From assembly GCA_019739225.1 (NCBI GenBank), contig JAHHDT010000005.1, positions 62,001-126,000 on the forward strand: a DNA stretch of 64,000 nucleotides, in the 5' to 3' direction. Positions 36,235 to 47,968 of this stretch are shown here, piece after piece. The notes under the pieces are model-generated. The model made no database searches. It saw nothing but the letters and a program-made list of their open reading frames with translations, and was not told the origin of the DNA. Source of the DNA: Aquamicrobium sp. (lineage in GTDB: Bacteria > Pseudomonadota > Alphaproteobacteria > Rhizobiales > Rhizobiaceae). How positions within the stretch are numbered: position 1 is the stretch's first letter; the number at the start of each line of letters is the position of its first letter. The position numbers and the translations under genes were made by a program.

Positions 36235-36912
36235 ATGAAACGCGAGACCGAACTGGTCATCTTCGATTGCGACGGCGTTCTGGTCGACAGCGAGCCGATT
36301 TCGATCGCGGTGCTGCGCGACGTGATCGCAAGCGCCGGCTGCGACATCGACGAGGCAACCGCCTACCGGCTGTTCCTCGGCCGCTCGATGACGACGATCG
36401 GCGAGACGCTGGTGCTGCGCTACGGCCTGCGCTTCACCGAAGAGCACCTGGAAGAGACGCGCCGGCTGATGTCGGCGCGGTTCCGCGCCGAACTCAAGGC
36501 GATCCATGGAATACGCGAAACGCTGCTGGCGCTTCCGCACCGGCGCTGCGTCGCTTCTTCCAGCCGGCCGGAGCGCATTCGCTTGTCGCTGGAGGTTGCG
36601 GGCATTCTGGACCTGCTGGAGCCGGCCATCTACAGTGCGACCATGGTCAAGCGCGGAAAACCTGCTCCGGATCTCTTTTTGCATGCCGCCAGCCAGATGG
36701 CGGCAGACCCGGCCGCTTGCATCGTCATCGAGGACAGCCCTGCCGGCATCGAGGCGGCGAAAGCCGCGGGCATGCGGGTTTTTGCCTTTGCCGGCGGCTC
36801 CCATGCCGGACCGGGCCGCCTGCGTGAAGCCTTTGAAACGCTCGGGCCCGATCTGGTTTTCGATGACATGCGGAGCCTGCCCGCGCTTCTCGCGGAGGCG
36901 TCGCTTCCGTGA
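36235..36912 (+). CDS. HAD-family phosphatase (subfamily IA)
   Basis: A 225-residue HAD hydrolase. Motif I is FDCDGVLVDSEP with nucleophile Asp11 and Asp13, motif II is the Ser/Thr in CVASSSRPERI, motif III is Lys in VKRGKPAPDLFL, and motif IV is the IVIEDSPAGIEAAKAAGM acidic block. It resembles beta-phosphoglucomutase/sugar-phosphatase enzymes. In rhizobial smo loci a HAD gene occupies this same position; its substrate is probably a sugar phosphate. The start ATG has CGGAAG upstream. It overlaps the kinase gene by 4 bases (GTGA). Confidence 0.9.
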   Translation: MKRETELVIFDCDGVLVDSEPISIAVLRDVIASAGCDIDEATAYRLFLGRSMTTIGETLVLRYGLRFTEEHLEETRRLMSARFRAELKAIHGIRETLLALPHRRCVASSSRPERIRLSLEVAGILDLLEPAIYSATMVKRGKPAPDLFLHAASQMAADPAACIVIEDSPAGIEAAKAAGMRVFAFAGGSHAGPGRLREAFETLGPDLVFDDMRSLPALLAEASLP

Positions 36913-38495
36913 GCGAGCCGCTGGTTTGCGCCGTCGATGTCGGAACGGGCAGCGCACGGGCCGGCGTGCTTGATAGCACCGGGCGGCTGCTTGGGCGCGG
37001 AGAGCATCCGATACTGATGAACCGGCCCAGGGCTGACCACGCCGAACACGATTCGGAAGACATCTGGTCGGCGGTGTGTGCGGCAGTGCGCGCCGCATTG
37101 TCCGTTTCCGGTGCGGCACCGGAATCGATCGTCGGCATCGGCTTCGATGCTACCTGTTCACTCGTGGCGCGCGACACGGGCGGTCGGCAACTGACGCTGT
37201 CGTCGACCGGTGAGGCAAGGTGGGACACGATCGTCTGGCTCGATCACCGCGCCATCGCGGAAGCCGACGAATGCACCGCCACCGGCCATGCCGTCCTCGA
37301 CCATGCCGGCGGCGTGATGTCGCCGGAAATGCAGGCGCCCAAGCTGATGTGGGTCAAGCGCCATCTTCCCGAAAGCTGGCAGGCCGCCGGGCATTTCTTC
37401 GACCTCGCGGACTTCCTCACCTACCGCGCCAGCGGATCGCTGGCGCGGTCGCAATGCACGCTGGCCTGCAAATGGACGTTCCTGGCGCATGCCGAGCCGG
37501 GGTGGCAGCGCGATTTTTTCGATGCCGTCGGCCTACCTGAGCTGCCGTCGCATGGTGGCTTGCCGGATCGGACGGTACCCGTCGGAGCCGACCTCGGTGC
37601 GCTCACGGAAGAGGCGGCCCGCGAACTCGGCTTGACGACAAGTTGCCGGGTCGCGGCCGGCATGATCGACGCCTATGCCGGCGCGCTAGGCGTCATCGGA
37701 GGCTTCGCTGCCGATGACGACGAGCTCGAGCGCCACATGGCACTGATTGCGGGCACGTCGAGCTGTGTCATGGCGATGTCCAGGGATCGCCGGTCCTTTG
37801 CAGGGGCTTGGGGTCCGTACTGGGGCGTGACGTTGCCGGACTTCTGGATGATCGAGGGCGGCCAGTCGGCGACGGGCGCCTTGCTCGATCACGTCATCCG
37901 CTGGCATGGCGCGGGTGGGGAGCCGGACGCCGCCATGCACCGGCGCATCGGCGAGCGTATTGCCGTGCTGCGGGCCGAGCAGGGAGATGGTTTTGCCGGC
38001 CGGCTGCATGTCCTGCCGGACTTCCACGGCAACCGCTCGCCGCTCGCGGACCCGCATGCGGTCGGCGTGATCTCCGGGCTGACGCTGGACTCATCCTTCG
38101 ACAGCCTCGCGAAGCTCTACTGGCGCACCTGCGTGGCGATCGCGCTCGGCGTCCGTCACATCCTCGAAACGCTGAATGACGGCGGCTTCGTCATCGACAC
38201 GCTGCATGTCACCGGCGGACATACGCGCAATCCGATCCTGATGGAGCTTTATTCGGATGCCACCGGCTGCCGCGTCGTCGAGCCCCTTGGCGACGATGCC
38301 GTGCTCACCGGTTCCGGCATGGCAGCGGCCGCCGCCGCCGGGCTCTACCCCTCGCTCGCGCAGGCCTGCGCCGGCATGCGGCAGCAAGGTCGCGAGCGCC
38401 GGCCCAACGCCGCCGCGCACGCCCGCTTCGACCGCGACTACCGGGTGTTCCTCGAAATGCACCAGCAGAGGAAGGCGCTGGAGCGGATGGAGTGA
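36909..38495 (+). CDS. FGGY-family carbohydrate kinase (ribulokinase/ribitol kinase-like)
   Basis: A 528-residue FGGY kinase. The N-terminal phosphate-binding loop is VDVGTGSARAGVLD, followed by IGFDATCSLV, WLDHRAIAEA and the C-terminal adenine-binding block IDTLHVTGGHTRNPILMELYSDATG. The length and the WLDHR and GTSSCVMAMS motifs match the FGGY ribulokinase-type group, including D-ribulokinases. It would phosphorylate a ketopentose or ketohexose (D-ribulose, D-xylulose or similar) made by the dehydrogenases. The GTG start overlaps the HAD stop. Last gene of the polyol operon. Confidence 0.9.
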   Translation: MSEPLVCAVDVGTGSARAGVLDSTGRLLGRGEHPILMNRPRADHAEHDSEDIWSAVCAAVRAALSVSGAAPESIVGIGFDATCSLVARDTGGRQLTLSSTGEARWDTIVWLDHRAIAEADECTATGHAVLDHAGGVMSPEMQAPKLMWVKRHLPESWQAAGHFFDLADFLTYRASGSLARSQCTLACKWTFLAHAEPGWQRDFFDAVGLPELPSHGGLPDRTVPVGADLGALTEEAARELGLTTSCRVAAGMIDAYAGALGVIGGFAADDDELERHMALIAGTSSCVMAMSRDRRSFAGAWGPYWGVTLPDFWMIEGGQSATGALLDHVIRWHGAGGEPDAAMHRRIGERIAVLRAEQGDGFAGRLHVLPDFHGNRSPLADPHAVGVISGLTLDSSFDSLAKLYWRTCVAIALGVRHILETLNDGGFVIDTLHVTGGHTRNPILMELYSDATGCRVVEPLGDDAVLTGSGMAAAAAAGLYPSLAQACAGMRQQGRERRPNAAAHARFDRDYRVFLEMHQQRKALERME

Positions 38496-38498
38496 GCC

Positions 38499-38735
38499 TC
38501 AGAACGCCTTGAACGTCAGCGTGGTCAGCGAGCGGACGATGCCCGGCACGTTGGCGACGTTGTCGTTGATGAACTTGCCGATATCCACGCCTTCCTCGAT
38601 GTAGATCTTCATCAGCAGGTCGTAGTCGCCGCTGGTCGAATAAAGCTCGGACGCGACCTCGCGCTTGAACAATTCGTCCGCGACCTCGTAGGTCCTGCCC
38701 GGCGAAACCTGAAGCTGTACGAAAACCGCTCTCAT
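38499..38735 (-). CDS. Stand-alone Lrp/AsnC ligand-binding (RAM) domain protein
   Basis: A 78-residue protein consisting only of the Lrp/AsnC C-terminal RAM domain (beta-alpha-beta-beta-alpha-beta). Segments are AVFVQLQVSPGRTYEVADEL, VASELYSTSGDYDLLMKIYI and VNVPG-like VANVPGIVRSLTTLTFKAF. It lacks the DNA-binding helix-turn-helix. Such proteins form dimers or octamers with an amino-acid-binding interface and may modify a full-length Lrp relative. It is convergent with the kinase gene, with 3 bases between stops, and encoded by itself. Confidence 0.85.
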   Translation of the reverse strand: MRAVFVQLQVSPGRTYEVADELFKREVASELYSTSGDYDLLMKIYIEEGVDIGKFINDNVANVPGIVRSLTTLTFKAF

Positions 38736-38757
38736 CAAAAATACTCCGGAATGTTGG

Positions 38758-38900
38758 TGCGTCCTTCGAGGCTCCCCTTCGACAAGCTCAGGGTCGCACC
38801 TCAAGATGAGGGAAGTGGTTTGTCGAACTCCGGCATAGCGGGCTCGATGCACACCCTCCCTCATCCTGAGGTGCGAGCGGAGCGAGCCTCGAAGGACGCA
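38758..38900. repeat. Palindromic repeat element, copy 2
   Basis: Related to 31038-31169. The right arm 38859-38900 is nearly identical to the right arm of copy 1 (41 of 42 bases). The left arm 38758-38811 shares the first 17 bases and the last 15 bases of the family but has an extra internal stretch in the middle (CCCTTCGACAAGCTCAGGG) and one A for G. Both arms are inverted relative to each other, with 47 bases between them. Lies between the Lrp-like gene and the hydrolase gene. Confidence 0.8.
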
Positions 38901-38930
38901 CTCTCTTTCAGCCAGACTCGTGTCTGGCAG

Positions 38931-39770
38931 TCAGCCTGTCAACAACGTTCGCGTCAGTGCATGGTCCGGGTCGGCCAGTCCGTCGATGACGTTGAAATGA
39001 TGGCGGTCGGGCTCCTCCACCGTCAGCGTTTCCGCGCCGAGCCCAGTCCACGCATTGGCGAGCAGCGCATTCTGGCGCACGAATTCGGAGCGCTCGGCCG
39101 CGCCCACCCAGCAGGCGATCCGCGCCCCTGCCATCGGCTCCAGCAGCGCCGGGCTTTCGCCGTCCGCTTCCGTCCGATCGATCTTCAGCGTCTCGTTCAT
39201 GGCCGTTGCCATCATCGGTCTGAGATCGTGCACGCCGGAGATCGAAACGGTGTTGGCTATGCGCGACCGCACGGCATCCGGCAGCGGCGAGTTCGCGCAG
39301 ATTATCCGGCTGACGAGATGGCCGCCGGCGGAATGGCCGGTGAGGCGGATCGGACCGGCAACCATGCCGGCCGCGGCCTCGACGGCCGAGCCGATTTCCC
39401 TGACGATGCCACCAATGCGGATGTCCGGGCAGAGCGTATAGGAGGGCATGGCGACGGCGTGGCCATGCGCAAGCGGGCCTGCGGCCAGATGCGACCAGAA
39501 GCTCCTGTCGAGCCGCAGCCAGAAACCACCATGGACGAAAACGACGAGACCTTTGGCCTCGCCCTGCGGCATGAACAGGTCGAACCGGTTGCGGGGCGCA
39601 GCGCCATAGGCAAGCCCCAGTTGCGCGCGCCCGTCCCTGGCAAGCCGGTCGCGAAACGCCTTCGCCGGCTCGACCCAAGCCTGCGGCCAGCGATCGCCCT
39701 GCGGGATATTGGCGCCATTGGCGTATGCGTCGTCCCAGTCCGTGATGCGGTGATAGATCATGTGGTTCAC
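38931..39770 (-). CDS. Alpha/beta hydrolase, arylformamidase (kynurenine formamidase)-like
   Basis: A 279-residue alpha/beta hydrolase. The oxyanion motif is HGGFW (80-84), and the nucleophile is Ser147 in LTGHSAGGHL; the acid and His are expected near the C-terminus (a DRHHFNVIDGL block contains the His). The length and start (MIYHRITDWDDAYANGANIPQGDRWPQAW, also found in eukaryotic-type arylformamidases) match enzymes that hydrolyse N-formylkynurenine to kynurenine. It is divergent from the aminobenzoyl-CoA monooxygenase gene, and a tryptophan dioxygenase gene lies 7 kb downstream, so a kynurenine-pathway role is well supported. It is not the metal-dependent KynB. Confidence 0.82.
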   Translation of the reverse strand: MNHMIYHRITDWDDAYANGANIPQGDRWPQAWVEPAKAFRDRLARDGRAQLGLAYGAAPRNRFDLFMPQGEAKGLVVFVHGGFWLRLDRSFWSHLAAGPLAHGHAVAMPSYTLCPDIRIGGIVREIGSAVEAAAGMVAGPIRLTGHSAGGHLVSRIICANSPLPDAVRSRIANTVSISGVHDLRPMMATAMNETLKIDRTEADGESPALLEPMAGARIACWVGAAERSEFVRQNALLANAWTGLGAETLTVEEPDRHHFNVIDGLADPDHALTRTLLTG

Positions 39771-39806
39771 GCCCTCCCTGCGCCATTCCTTCGCCTGCCG
39801 GCTTCA

Positions 39807-39845
39807 TACTGTCCAGTACGCAAAATATTTCAACCTTGAAATTTT
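39807..39845 (+). promoter_or_regulatory. Two adjacent palindromes in the divergent promoter (MarR-type operator candidates)
   Basis: TACTG-TC-CAGTA (39807-39818) and TTTCAA-CC-TTGAAA (39828-39841, extending imperfectly to 39824-39845) lie with centres 22 bases apart in the gap between the formamidase-like gene and the monooxygenase gene. The MarR regulator of the operon is the obvious candidate to bind one or both. The palindromes are read directly. Confidence 0.5.
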
Positions 39846-39910
39846 AGGCTTGAAGCATGCCGGGATCGGTGCCATGCTCCCTGAAAATAAAAGAACGGGG
39901 AACGTGACGG

Positions 39911-42201
<2,291 letters not shown>

Positions 42202-42202
<1 letters not shown>

Positions 42203-42957
42203 TGACGATGGCATGGAAGCACGCGCTCGTCACCGGCGGCTCGTCGGGCATCGGTCGCGCGATCGCGTTGTCGCTGGCCGGGGCGGGCGTCGCCGTGACC
42301 ATCTGTGGGCGCCGCGAAAGCGAGCTGGCCAAGGTCGCCGACAAGGCAGACAACATCCACGCGATTGTCGCCGACGTGACCGACGAGGATTCGGTCCGGG
42401 CGCTCTATGCGCAGGCGGAAGCCGCACGCGGTCCCTTCGACATCGTCGTGGCCAATGCCGGCATCGCTTCCAGCGCGCCCGCGCATCGCACTACGCTCGA
42501 GGACTGGAACCGCATCGTCAACGTCAATCTCACCGGCGCATTCCTGACCGTGCGTCCGGCGCTTGCCAGCATGGCCGAGCGCGGGCGCGGGCGCATCGTC
42601 TTCATCGCGTCGGTCGCCGGCCTGCGCGGCTCTGCCTATGTCGCGCCCTATGTGGCCTCCAAGCACGGCGTGGTCGGCCTCACCCGCGCGCTTGCCGCCG
42701 AATTGCTCAAGACCGGCGTCACCGTCAACGCCATCTGCCCCGGCTATGTCGAGACCGAGATGCTGGAGCAATCGATCCGCCGCGTCATGGACAAGACCGG
42801 CCGCAGCGAAGAAGAAGCGCGGCGCGGTTTTGCCGAGATCAATCCCAACCACCGGCTGATCAAGCCGGAGGAGGTGGCCGCCGCTGCCATGTGGCTCGTC
42901 AGCGATGCGGCGATCTCGGTGACCGGGCAGACGATTCCGATCTCGGGAGGCGGATGA
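42202..42957 (+). CDS. SDR family oxidoreductase of the aminobenzoyl-CoA pathway
   Basis: A 251-residue classical SDR. The cofactor motif is TGGSSGIGRAIA, with VANAG in the middle; the catalytic Ser is in IASVAGLRG, and the Tyr-Lys pair is in YVASKHG. It probably oxidises or reduces a hydroxyacyl-CoA or keto-acyl-CoA ring intermediate formed by the preceding monooxygenase. It is coupled to both neighbours (TGATG with the monooxygenase, ATGA-type with the MarR gene). FabG-like sequences of this kind are not specific enough to name the exact step. Confidence 0.9.
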
Positions 42958-42959
42958 CG

Positions 42960-43433
42960 ATGGACGCATCCCCAGAGACGCTGCAAAAACCCGCCGCCAA
43001 CAAGGAGCGGCTGCGCCTTTGGATCCGGCTGCTGCGCGCCGCGCGGGTCGTCGAGGGAGAATTGCGCGACCGACTGAAGCGCGAGTTCGACACCACGCTG
43101 CCGCGTTTCGACGTGATGTCGGCGCTGTATCGTCAGCCCGAAGGCATGCTGATGAGCGACCTGTCGCGGTTTCTGCTGGTTTCGAACGGCAACGTGACCG
43201 GCATCGTCGACCGGCTGGTGACCGACGGTTTCGTCGTGCGCGCCAACCGCGACGGCGACCGGCGCACATCGATCGCGAGGCTCACGGAAGCTGGCTCGGC
43301 GCGGTTTGCGGCGATGGCTGAGGCCCACGAGATATGGATCGCCGAGCTTCTGGGCGAGGTGAGCGAGGAGGATGCGCGGCGGCTTTCGGTCATGCTGAAA
43401 GCCTTCCGCAGCAATTGGGAGAACGAACATTGA
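42960..43433 (+). CDS. MarR family transcriptional regulator
   Basis: A 157-residue winged-helix regulator. The wing and recognition helix region is [65 protein letters not shown], typical of MarR. GGAGG at 42946-42950 is 9 bases from the ATG at 42960; an alternative ATG at 42954 overlaps the SDR stop and is only 3 bases from it. By position inside the operon it should regulate aminobenzoate/tryptophan breakdown, probably in response to a CoA thioester, as BadR- and HcaR-type MarR proteins do. Palindromes at 39807-39845 are candidate targets. Confidence 0.9.
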   Translation: MDASPETLQKPAANKERLRLWIRLLRAARVVEGELRDRLKREFDTTLPRFDVMSALYRQPEGMLMSDLSRFLLVSNGNVTGIVDRLVTDGFVVRANRDGDRRTSIARLTEAGSARFAAMAEAHEIWIAELLGEVSEEDARRLSVMLKAFRSNWENEH

Positions 43434-44242
43434 GTGAGATGGCGGGCCTGAAGCCGAAGCATTTTCTCTGGAGCGTCGAGAACCGGGTCGCGACCGTGCG
43501 GCTCGACAGGCCCGAGCGCAAGAACCCGCTGACTTTCGACTCATACGCCGAGCTTCGCGACACTTTCCGCGACCTCGTCTATGCCGAAGATGTCGACGTC
43601 GTCTGCTTCCTGCCCAATGGCGGCAATTTCTGCTCGGGCGGCGATGTGCACGACATTATCGGCCCGCTGGTCGACATGGACATGAAGGGCCTGCTCGCCT
43701 TCACCCGCATGACCGGCGACCTCGTCAAGGCGATGATCAATTGCGGCAAGCCGATCGTCTCGGGCGTCGACGGTGTTGCGGTGGGTGCTGGCGCCATCAT
43801 CACCATGGCATCCGACATCAGGCTGGCGACGCCGGAGGCGAAGACCGCCTTCCTATTCACCCGCGTAGGCCTCGCGGGCTGCGACATGGGCGCCTGCGCC
43901 ATGCTCCCGCGCATCATCGGCCAGGGCCGCGCTGCCGAACTGCTTTACACCGGCCGTACGATGAGCGCGGACGAAGGCGAGCGCTGGGGCTACTACAACC
44001 GTCTCGTGGCTGCCTCCGATCTGGAAGCAGAGGCGCTCAAGCTTGCCGGCCAACTGGCCGCTGGCCCGACCTTCGCGCATGGCATCACCAAGACCCAGCT
44101 CAACCAGGAATGGTCGATGGGCCTGGACCAGGCAATCGAGGCGGAAGCGCAGGCGCAGGCGATCTGCATGCAGACGCGCGACTTCGAACGGGCGTATCGG
44201 GCGTTCGTGGCGAAGGAACGCCCGGTGTTCGAGGGGGATTGA
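43430..44242 (+). CDS. Enoyl-CoA hydratase/isomerase family protein
   Basis: A 270-residue crotonase-fold enzyme starting at TTG, with GGGAGA upstream (an ATG 9 bases further on would give 267 residues). The oxyanion hole region is [12 protein letters not shown], and the second block is [32 protein letters not shown]. It starts at the end of the MarR gene (TTGA overlap) and overlaps the acyl-CoA dehydrogenase by 1 base. It probably hydrates, isomerises or cleaves the ring-derived CoA thioester in the beta-oxidation-like branch of the pathway. Confidence 0.88.
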   Translation: MSEMAGLKPKHFLWSVENRVATVRLDRPERKNPLTFDSYAELRDTFRDLVYAEDVDVVCFLPNGGNFCSGGDVHDIIGPLVDMDMKGLLAFTRMTGDLVKAMINCGKPIVSGVDGVAVGAGAIITMASDIRLATPEAKTAFLFTRVGLAGCDMGACAMLPRIIGQGRAAELLYTGRTMSADEGERWGYYNRLVAASDLEAEALKLAGQLAAGPTFAHGITKTQLNQEWSMGLDQAIEAEAQAQAICMQTRDFERAYRAFVAKERPVFEGD

Positions 44243-45393
44243 TGGCCGACCGTTCCTTCCTGTCCTGGCCCTTCTTCGAGGACCGCCATCGCGAGCTGGC
44301 CGAACGGCTGGAAGCGTGGTGCACGGCCAACCTGCCGGTCGACCATTCGGATGTCGACGTGGCCTGCCGTCGGCTCGTTGCAGCACTTGGCGATGCTGGC
44401 TGGCTGAAGCCGACGGCGGTCGATCCCGCCGACCCGCAGCCGCTCGACGTGCGTACGCTCTGCATCACCCGAGAGACGCTTGCCCGGCATGACGGCCTCG
44501 CCGATTTCGCCTTCGCCATGCAGGGGCTCGGCACCGGTGCAATCAGCCTGTTTGGCACGCCGGAGCAGCGCCAATGGCTGGAGAAGACCCGCGCGGGCAA
44601 GGCCATCTCCGCCTTTGCCCTGTCCGAACCGCGCTCCGGATCCGACGTCGCCAACATGGAGATGACGGCGACGCGGGACGGCGGCGACTACGTGCTCTCC
44701 GGCGAGAAGACCTGGATTTCCAACGGCGGCATTACCGATCTCTATTGTGTCTTCGCCCGCACCGGCGAAGCGCCGGGCGCGAAGGGCATCTCCGCTTTTG
44801 TGGTGCCGGCCGATACCCCCGGCCTGAAGGTTGCCGAGCGGCTGGAGGTAATCGCACCGCACCCGCTGGCGCGTCTGTCTTTCGATGACGTGCGGGTCCC
44901 CGCATCGGCGATGATCGGCCGGCCGGGCGAAGGCTTCAGGATCGCGATGTCGGTGCTGGATGTCTTCCGCTCGACCGTCGGGGCCGCGGCGCTGGGCTTC
45001 GCCCGCCGCGCGCTGGATGAAACCGTTGCTCGTGTTGGCAACCGGGAACTCTTCGGGGCGCCGCTCTTCGACCTGCAGATGGTGCAGGGTCATGTCGCCG
45101 ACATGGCGCTCGATGTCGATGCGGCCGCGCTGCTCGTCTATCGCGCGGCATGGACCAAGGATGCGGGTGCCGCCCGCGTCACGCGCGAGGCGGCGATGGC
45201 CAAGCTCTACGCCACCGACCGCGCGCAGGCCGTGATCGACAAGGCGGTGCAGCTACATGGGGGCGACGGTGTGCGCAGGGGGCACATCGTCGAGAGCCTC
45301 TACCGGGAAATCCGCGCATTGCGCATCTATGAGGGCGCATCAGACGTCCAGAAGGTGGTGATCGCGCGGCAGACAATGGGAGCAGCGTCATGA
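44242..45393 (+). CDS. Acyl-CoA dehydrogenase
   Basis: A 383-residue FAD enzyme. It has the family order: N-terminal helices, then [18 protein letters not shown] and [18 protein letters not shown] (flavin-binding), [25 protein letters not shown], and the C-terminal [38 protein letters not shown], with the Glu of YEG as the likely catalytic base. It desaturates an acyl-CoA, passing electrons to electron-transfer flavoprotein. In context, a ring-derived dicarboxylyl- or alicyclic-CoA is a likely substrate. The stop overlaps the ligase start by 4 bases. Confidence 0.93.
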   Translation: MADRSFLSWPFFEDRHRELAERLEAWCTANLPVDHSDVDVACRRLVAALGDAGWLKPTAVDPADPQPLDVRTLCITRETLARHDGLADFAFAMQGLGTGAISLFGTPEQRQWLEKTRAGKAISAFALSEPRSGSDVANMEMTATRDGGDYVLSGEKTWISNGGITDLYCVFARTGEAPGAKGISAFVVPADTPGLKVAERLEVIAPHPLARLSFDDVRVPASAMIGRPGEGFRIAMSVLDVFRSTVGAAALGFARRALDETVARVGNRELFGAPLFDLQMVQGHVADMALDVDAAALLVYRAAWTKDAGAARVTREAAMAKLYATDRAQAVIDKAVQLHGGDGVRRGHIVESLYREIRALRIYEGASDVQKVVIARQTMGAAS

Positions 45394-47018
45394 GCCTCGG
45401 GCCCAGTGGGCACGTCGACACCTTCAGTCGCGACAACCTTCCGCCCTTTGACCAGTGGCCGGATTTGCCGCAGCAGGGTTTCGACTATCCGGATTACCTC
45501 AACTGCGCGGTCGAGCTCACCGATCGTCTGGTCGAGAAGGGGTACGGGGACCGCACGGCCCTGATCGGCAACGGCCGGCGCCGGACCTACAAGGAACTAT
45601 CGGACTGGACCAACAGGCTGGCGCGTGCGCTCGTTGAGAATTACGGCGTCAAGCCTGGCAACCGTATACTGATCCGTTCGACCAACAATCCGGCGATGGT
45701 CGCCTGCTGGCTGGCGGCGACAAAGGCCGGCGCGGTGGTGGTCAACACTATGCCGATGCTGCGCGCCGGCGAACTCGCCAAGATCGTCGACAAGGCGGAG
45801 ATCGCACTCGCGCTCTGCGACACGCGTATCAAGGACGAGCTTGTCGCCTGTGCCAAGGACAGCCGTTTCCTCAAGCAGGTGGTGGGCTTCGACGGTACCG
45901 CAAACCACGATGCGGAACTCGACCGCGCAGCACTCGACAAGCCGGTTACCTTCGAGGCGGTGAAAACCGGTCGCGACGACGTTGCGTTGCTCGGTTTCAC
46001 GTCGGGCACTACGGGCGTGCCCAAGGCGACCATGCATTTCCATCGCGACATTCTCATCATCGCCGATGCCTACGCACGCGAAGTGCTGAACGTGACGCCG
46101 GACGACGTGTTCGTCGGCTCGCCGCCGCTGGCCTTTACCTTCGGGCTTGGCGGGCTGGCGGTTTTTCCGCTGCGGTTCGGGGCTGCCGCGACGCTGCTCG
46201 AAAGCGCGACGCCGCCGAACATGGTCGAGATCATCGAGACCTACAAGGCGACGATCTCGTTCACCGCACCGACCGCCTATCGCGCGATGATGAAGGCGAT
46301 GGACGAGGGCGCGGATCTGTCGTCGCTGCGCATCGCGGTCTCGGCGGGCGAGACGCTGCCGGCCCCGGTCTATGAGGAATGGATTGCCAAGACCGGCAAG
46401 CCCATTCTCGACGGCATCGGCGCGACCGAGATGCTGCATATCTTCATCTCCAACCGGCTGGACGATCGCGCACCCGGCGTGACCGGCAGGCCGGTGACGG
46501 GCTACGAGGCGAAGATCGTCGACGGTGACATGAAGGAACTGCCACGCGGCACGATCGGCCGGCTTGCCGTTCGCGGCCCGACCGGCTGCCGCTATCTCGC
46601 TGACGAGCGGCAGATGGATTATGTGCGCGACGGCTGGAACCTCACCGGCGATTCCTTCGTGCAGGACGAGAACGGCCGTTTCCGCTTCGCCGCCCGCTCC
46701 GACGACATGATCCTGTCCGCCGGCTACAACATCGCCGGACCTGAGGTCGAGGCCGCACTGCTGGCGCATGCGCTCGTTGCCGAATGCGCCGTCATCGGCG
46801 CGCCGGATGACGAGCGCGGCCAGATCGTCGAAGCTTATGTCGTGCTTGCCGCGGGAACCGCTGCCGACAGCGATACGATCCGCGCCCTGCAGGACCACGT
46901 GAAGGCGACGATCGCGCCCTACAAATACCCACGCTCGGTGAAGTTCGTGACCGCACTGCCGAAGACGCAGACCGGCAAGATTCAGCGGTTCCGGCTGCGT
47001 GAAGGAGGCGTGGCGTGA
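45390..47018 (+). CDS. Aminobenzoate-CoA ligase (benzoate-CoA ligase family)
   Basis: A 542-residue adenylate-forming ligase. The P-loop-like motif is [19 protein letters not shown], then [14 protein letters not shown], and the C-terminal Lys is in [15 protein letters not shown]. The length and FHRD motif after the P-loop match the benzoate-CoA ligase group (including 2-aminobenzoate-CoA ligases), and it lies directly after the acyl-CoA dehydrogenase and before tryptophan 2,3-dioxygenase. It would activate anthranilate with ATP and CoA, the entry step for the aminobenzoyl-CoA monooxygenase. It overlaps kynA by 4 bases. Confidence 0.9.
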   Translation: MSLGPSGHVDTFSRDNLPPFDQWPDLPQQGFDYPDYLNCAVELTDRLVEKGYGDRTALIGNGRRRTYKELSDWTNRLARALVENYGVKPGNRILIRSTNNPAMVACWLAATKAGAVVVNTMPMLRAGELAKIVDKAEIALALCDTRIKDELVACAKDSRFLKQVVGFDGTANHDAELDRAALDKPVTFEAVKTGRDDVALLGFTSGTTGVPKATMHFHRDILIIADAYAREVLNVTPDDVFVGSPPLAFTFGLGGLAVFPLRFGAAATLLESATPPNMVEIIETYKATISFTAPTAYRAMMKAMDEGADLSSLRIAVSAGETLPAPVYEEWIAKTGKPILDGIGATEMLHIFISNRLDDRAPGVTGRPVTGYEAKIVDGDMKELPRGTIGRLAVRGPTGCRYLADERQMDYVRDGWNLTGDSFVQDENGRFRFAARSDDMILSAGYNIAGPEVEAALLAHALVAECAVIGAPDDERGQIVEAYVVLAAGTAADSDTIRALQDHVKATIAPYKYPRSVKFVTALPKTQTGKIQRFRLREGGVA

Positions 47019-47857
47019 CCGGAGAGGACGCCAGGACCACGACGCCTGAAGGCGCGCAGACCGACTTTCGCGGCCGGATGTCCTACGCCGACTATCTGCA
47101 CCTGGACAAAATTCTCGACGCGCAGGAGACCCTGTCCGCCTCGCCCGACGAGTTGCTGTTCATCATCCAGCATCAGACGTCCGAACTGTGGATGAAACTT
47201 GCGATCCACGAGATTTCCTCGGCGATGGAGGCGATCCGGCGTGACGATCTTCAGCCGGCTTTCAAGATGCTGACGCGCGTTGCCCGCATCTTCGAGCAGC
47301 TCAACAGCGCGTGGGACGTCCTGCGCACGATGACGCCGTCGGAATATACGCGGTTTCGCGGAGACCTCGGCCAGTCGTCCGGCTTCCAGTCGTGGCAATA
47401 CAGGGCAATTGAATTCCTTGCCGGCAACCGGAATGCGGCCATGCTCAAGCCGCACGACCATCGACCGGAAATCCTGGCGCGGCTCGAATCCATTCTTGCG
47501 CGGCCGAGCCTCTACGACGAGGCGATTGCCTTGCTTGCCCGCAACGGCTTCGACATCGGCGGTGATGCGAAACGGACGGACTGGCGCGCCACGCGGCAGC
47601 CGGACGATGCGGTCAAGGCTGCCTGGCAGGCCATCTACCAGGCGCCGGAAACCCATTGGGCGCTCTACGAGCTGGCCGAGAAGCTGGTCGACTTCGAGGA
47701 TTATTTCCGCCGCTGGCGATTCAATCACGTGACGACGGTGGAACGCATCATCGGCCTCAAGCGGGGCACGGGCGGCACCGCCGGCGTCTCCTATCTCCGG
47801 CGCATGCTGGAGGTCGAGCTTTTCCCCGAACTCTGGACCGTGAGGACGGAGCTTTGA
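47015..47857 (+). CDS. kynA: Tryptophan 2,3-dioxygenase
   Basis: A 280-residue tetrameric heme dioxygenase. It opens the kynurenine pathway by converting L-tryptophan to N-formylkynurenine with O2. Visible are [12 protein letters not shown], the distal His53 in [14 protein letters not shown], Arg115 in YTRFRGDLG that contacts the tryptophan carboxylate, axial heme ligand His238 in [13 protein letters not shown], and Thr252 in [14 protein letters not shown] start with GGAGGCG upstream, within the ligase stop. It marks the operon as tryptophan catabolic, since its product feeds the formamidase at 38931. Confidence 0.97.
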   Translation: MTGEDARTTTPEGAQTDFRGRMSYADYLHLDKILDAQETLSASPDELLFIIQHQTSELWMKLAIHEISSAMEAIRRDDLQPAFKMLTRVARIFEQLNSAWDVLRTMTPSEYTRFRGDLGQSSGFQSWQYRAIEFLAGNRNAAMLKPHDHRPEILARLESILARPSLYDEAIALLARNGFDIGGDAKRTDWRATRQPDDAVKAAWQAIYQAPETHWALYELAEKLVDFEDYFRRWRFNHVTTVERIIGLKRGTGGTAGVSYLRRMLEVELFPELWTVRTEL

Positions 47858-47928
47858 TGCGGTGGCCGCAAGGCCCAACAAAATGAAGGAGACGGGCTGG
47901 CCAACGCCCGCGGATTTTTCCAACGTAG

Positions 47929-47946
47929 GGAACCCAGAGGGGTTCC
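47929..47946 (+). other. Small hairpin upstream of the ABC binding-protein gene
   Basis: Seven-base arms (GGAACCC and GGGTTCC) with a 4-base loop, 22 bases before the start codon of the binding-protein gene. It could be a leader hairpin affecting translation or mRNA processing after kynA. Confidence 0.35.
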
Positions 47947-47968
47947 AGGTAACAACGGGAGTAGAACT

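Noticed and set aside
38931-39770. KynB-type metal-dependent kynurenine formamidase
   Set aside because: The protein has Ser-His alpha/beta hydrolase motifs (HGGFW, GHSAGG), which are those of the arylformamidase type, not of the metal-dependent KynB fold.
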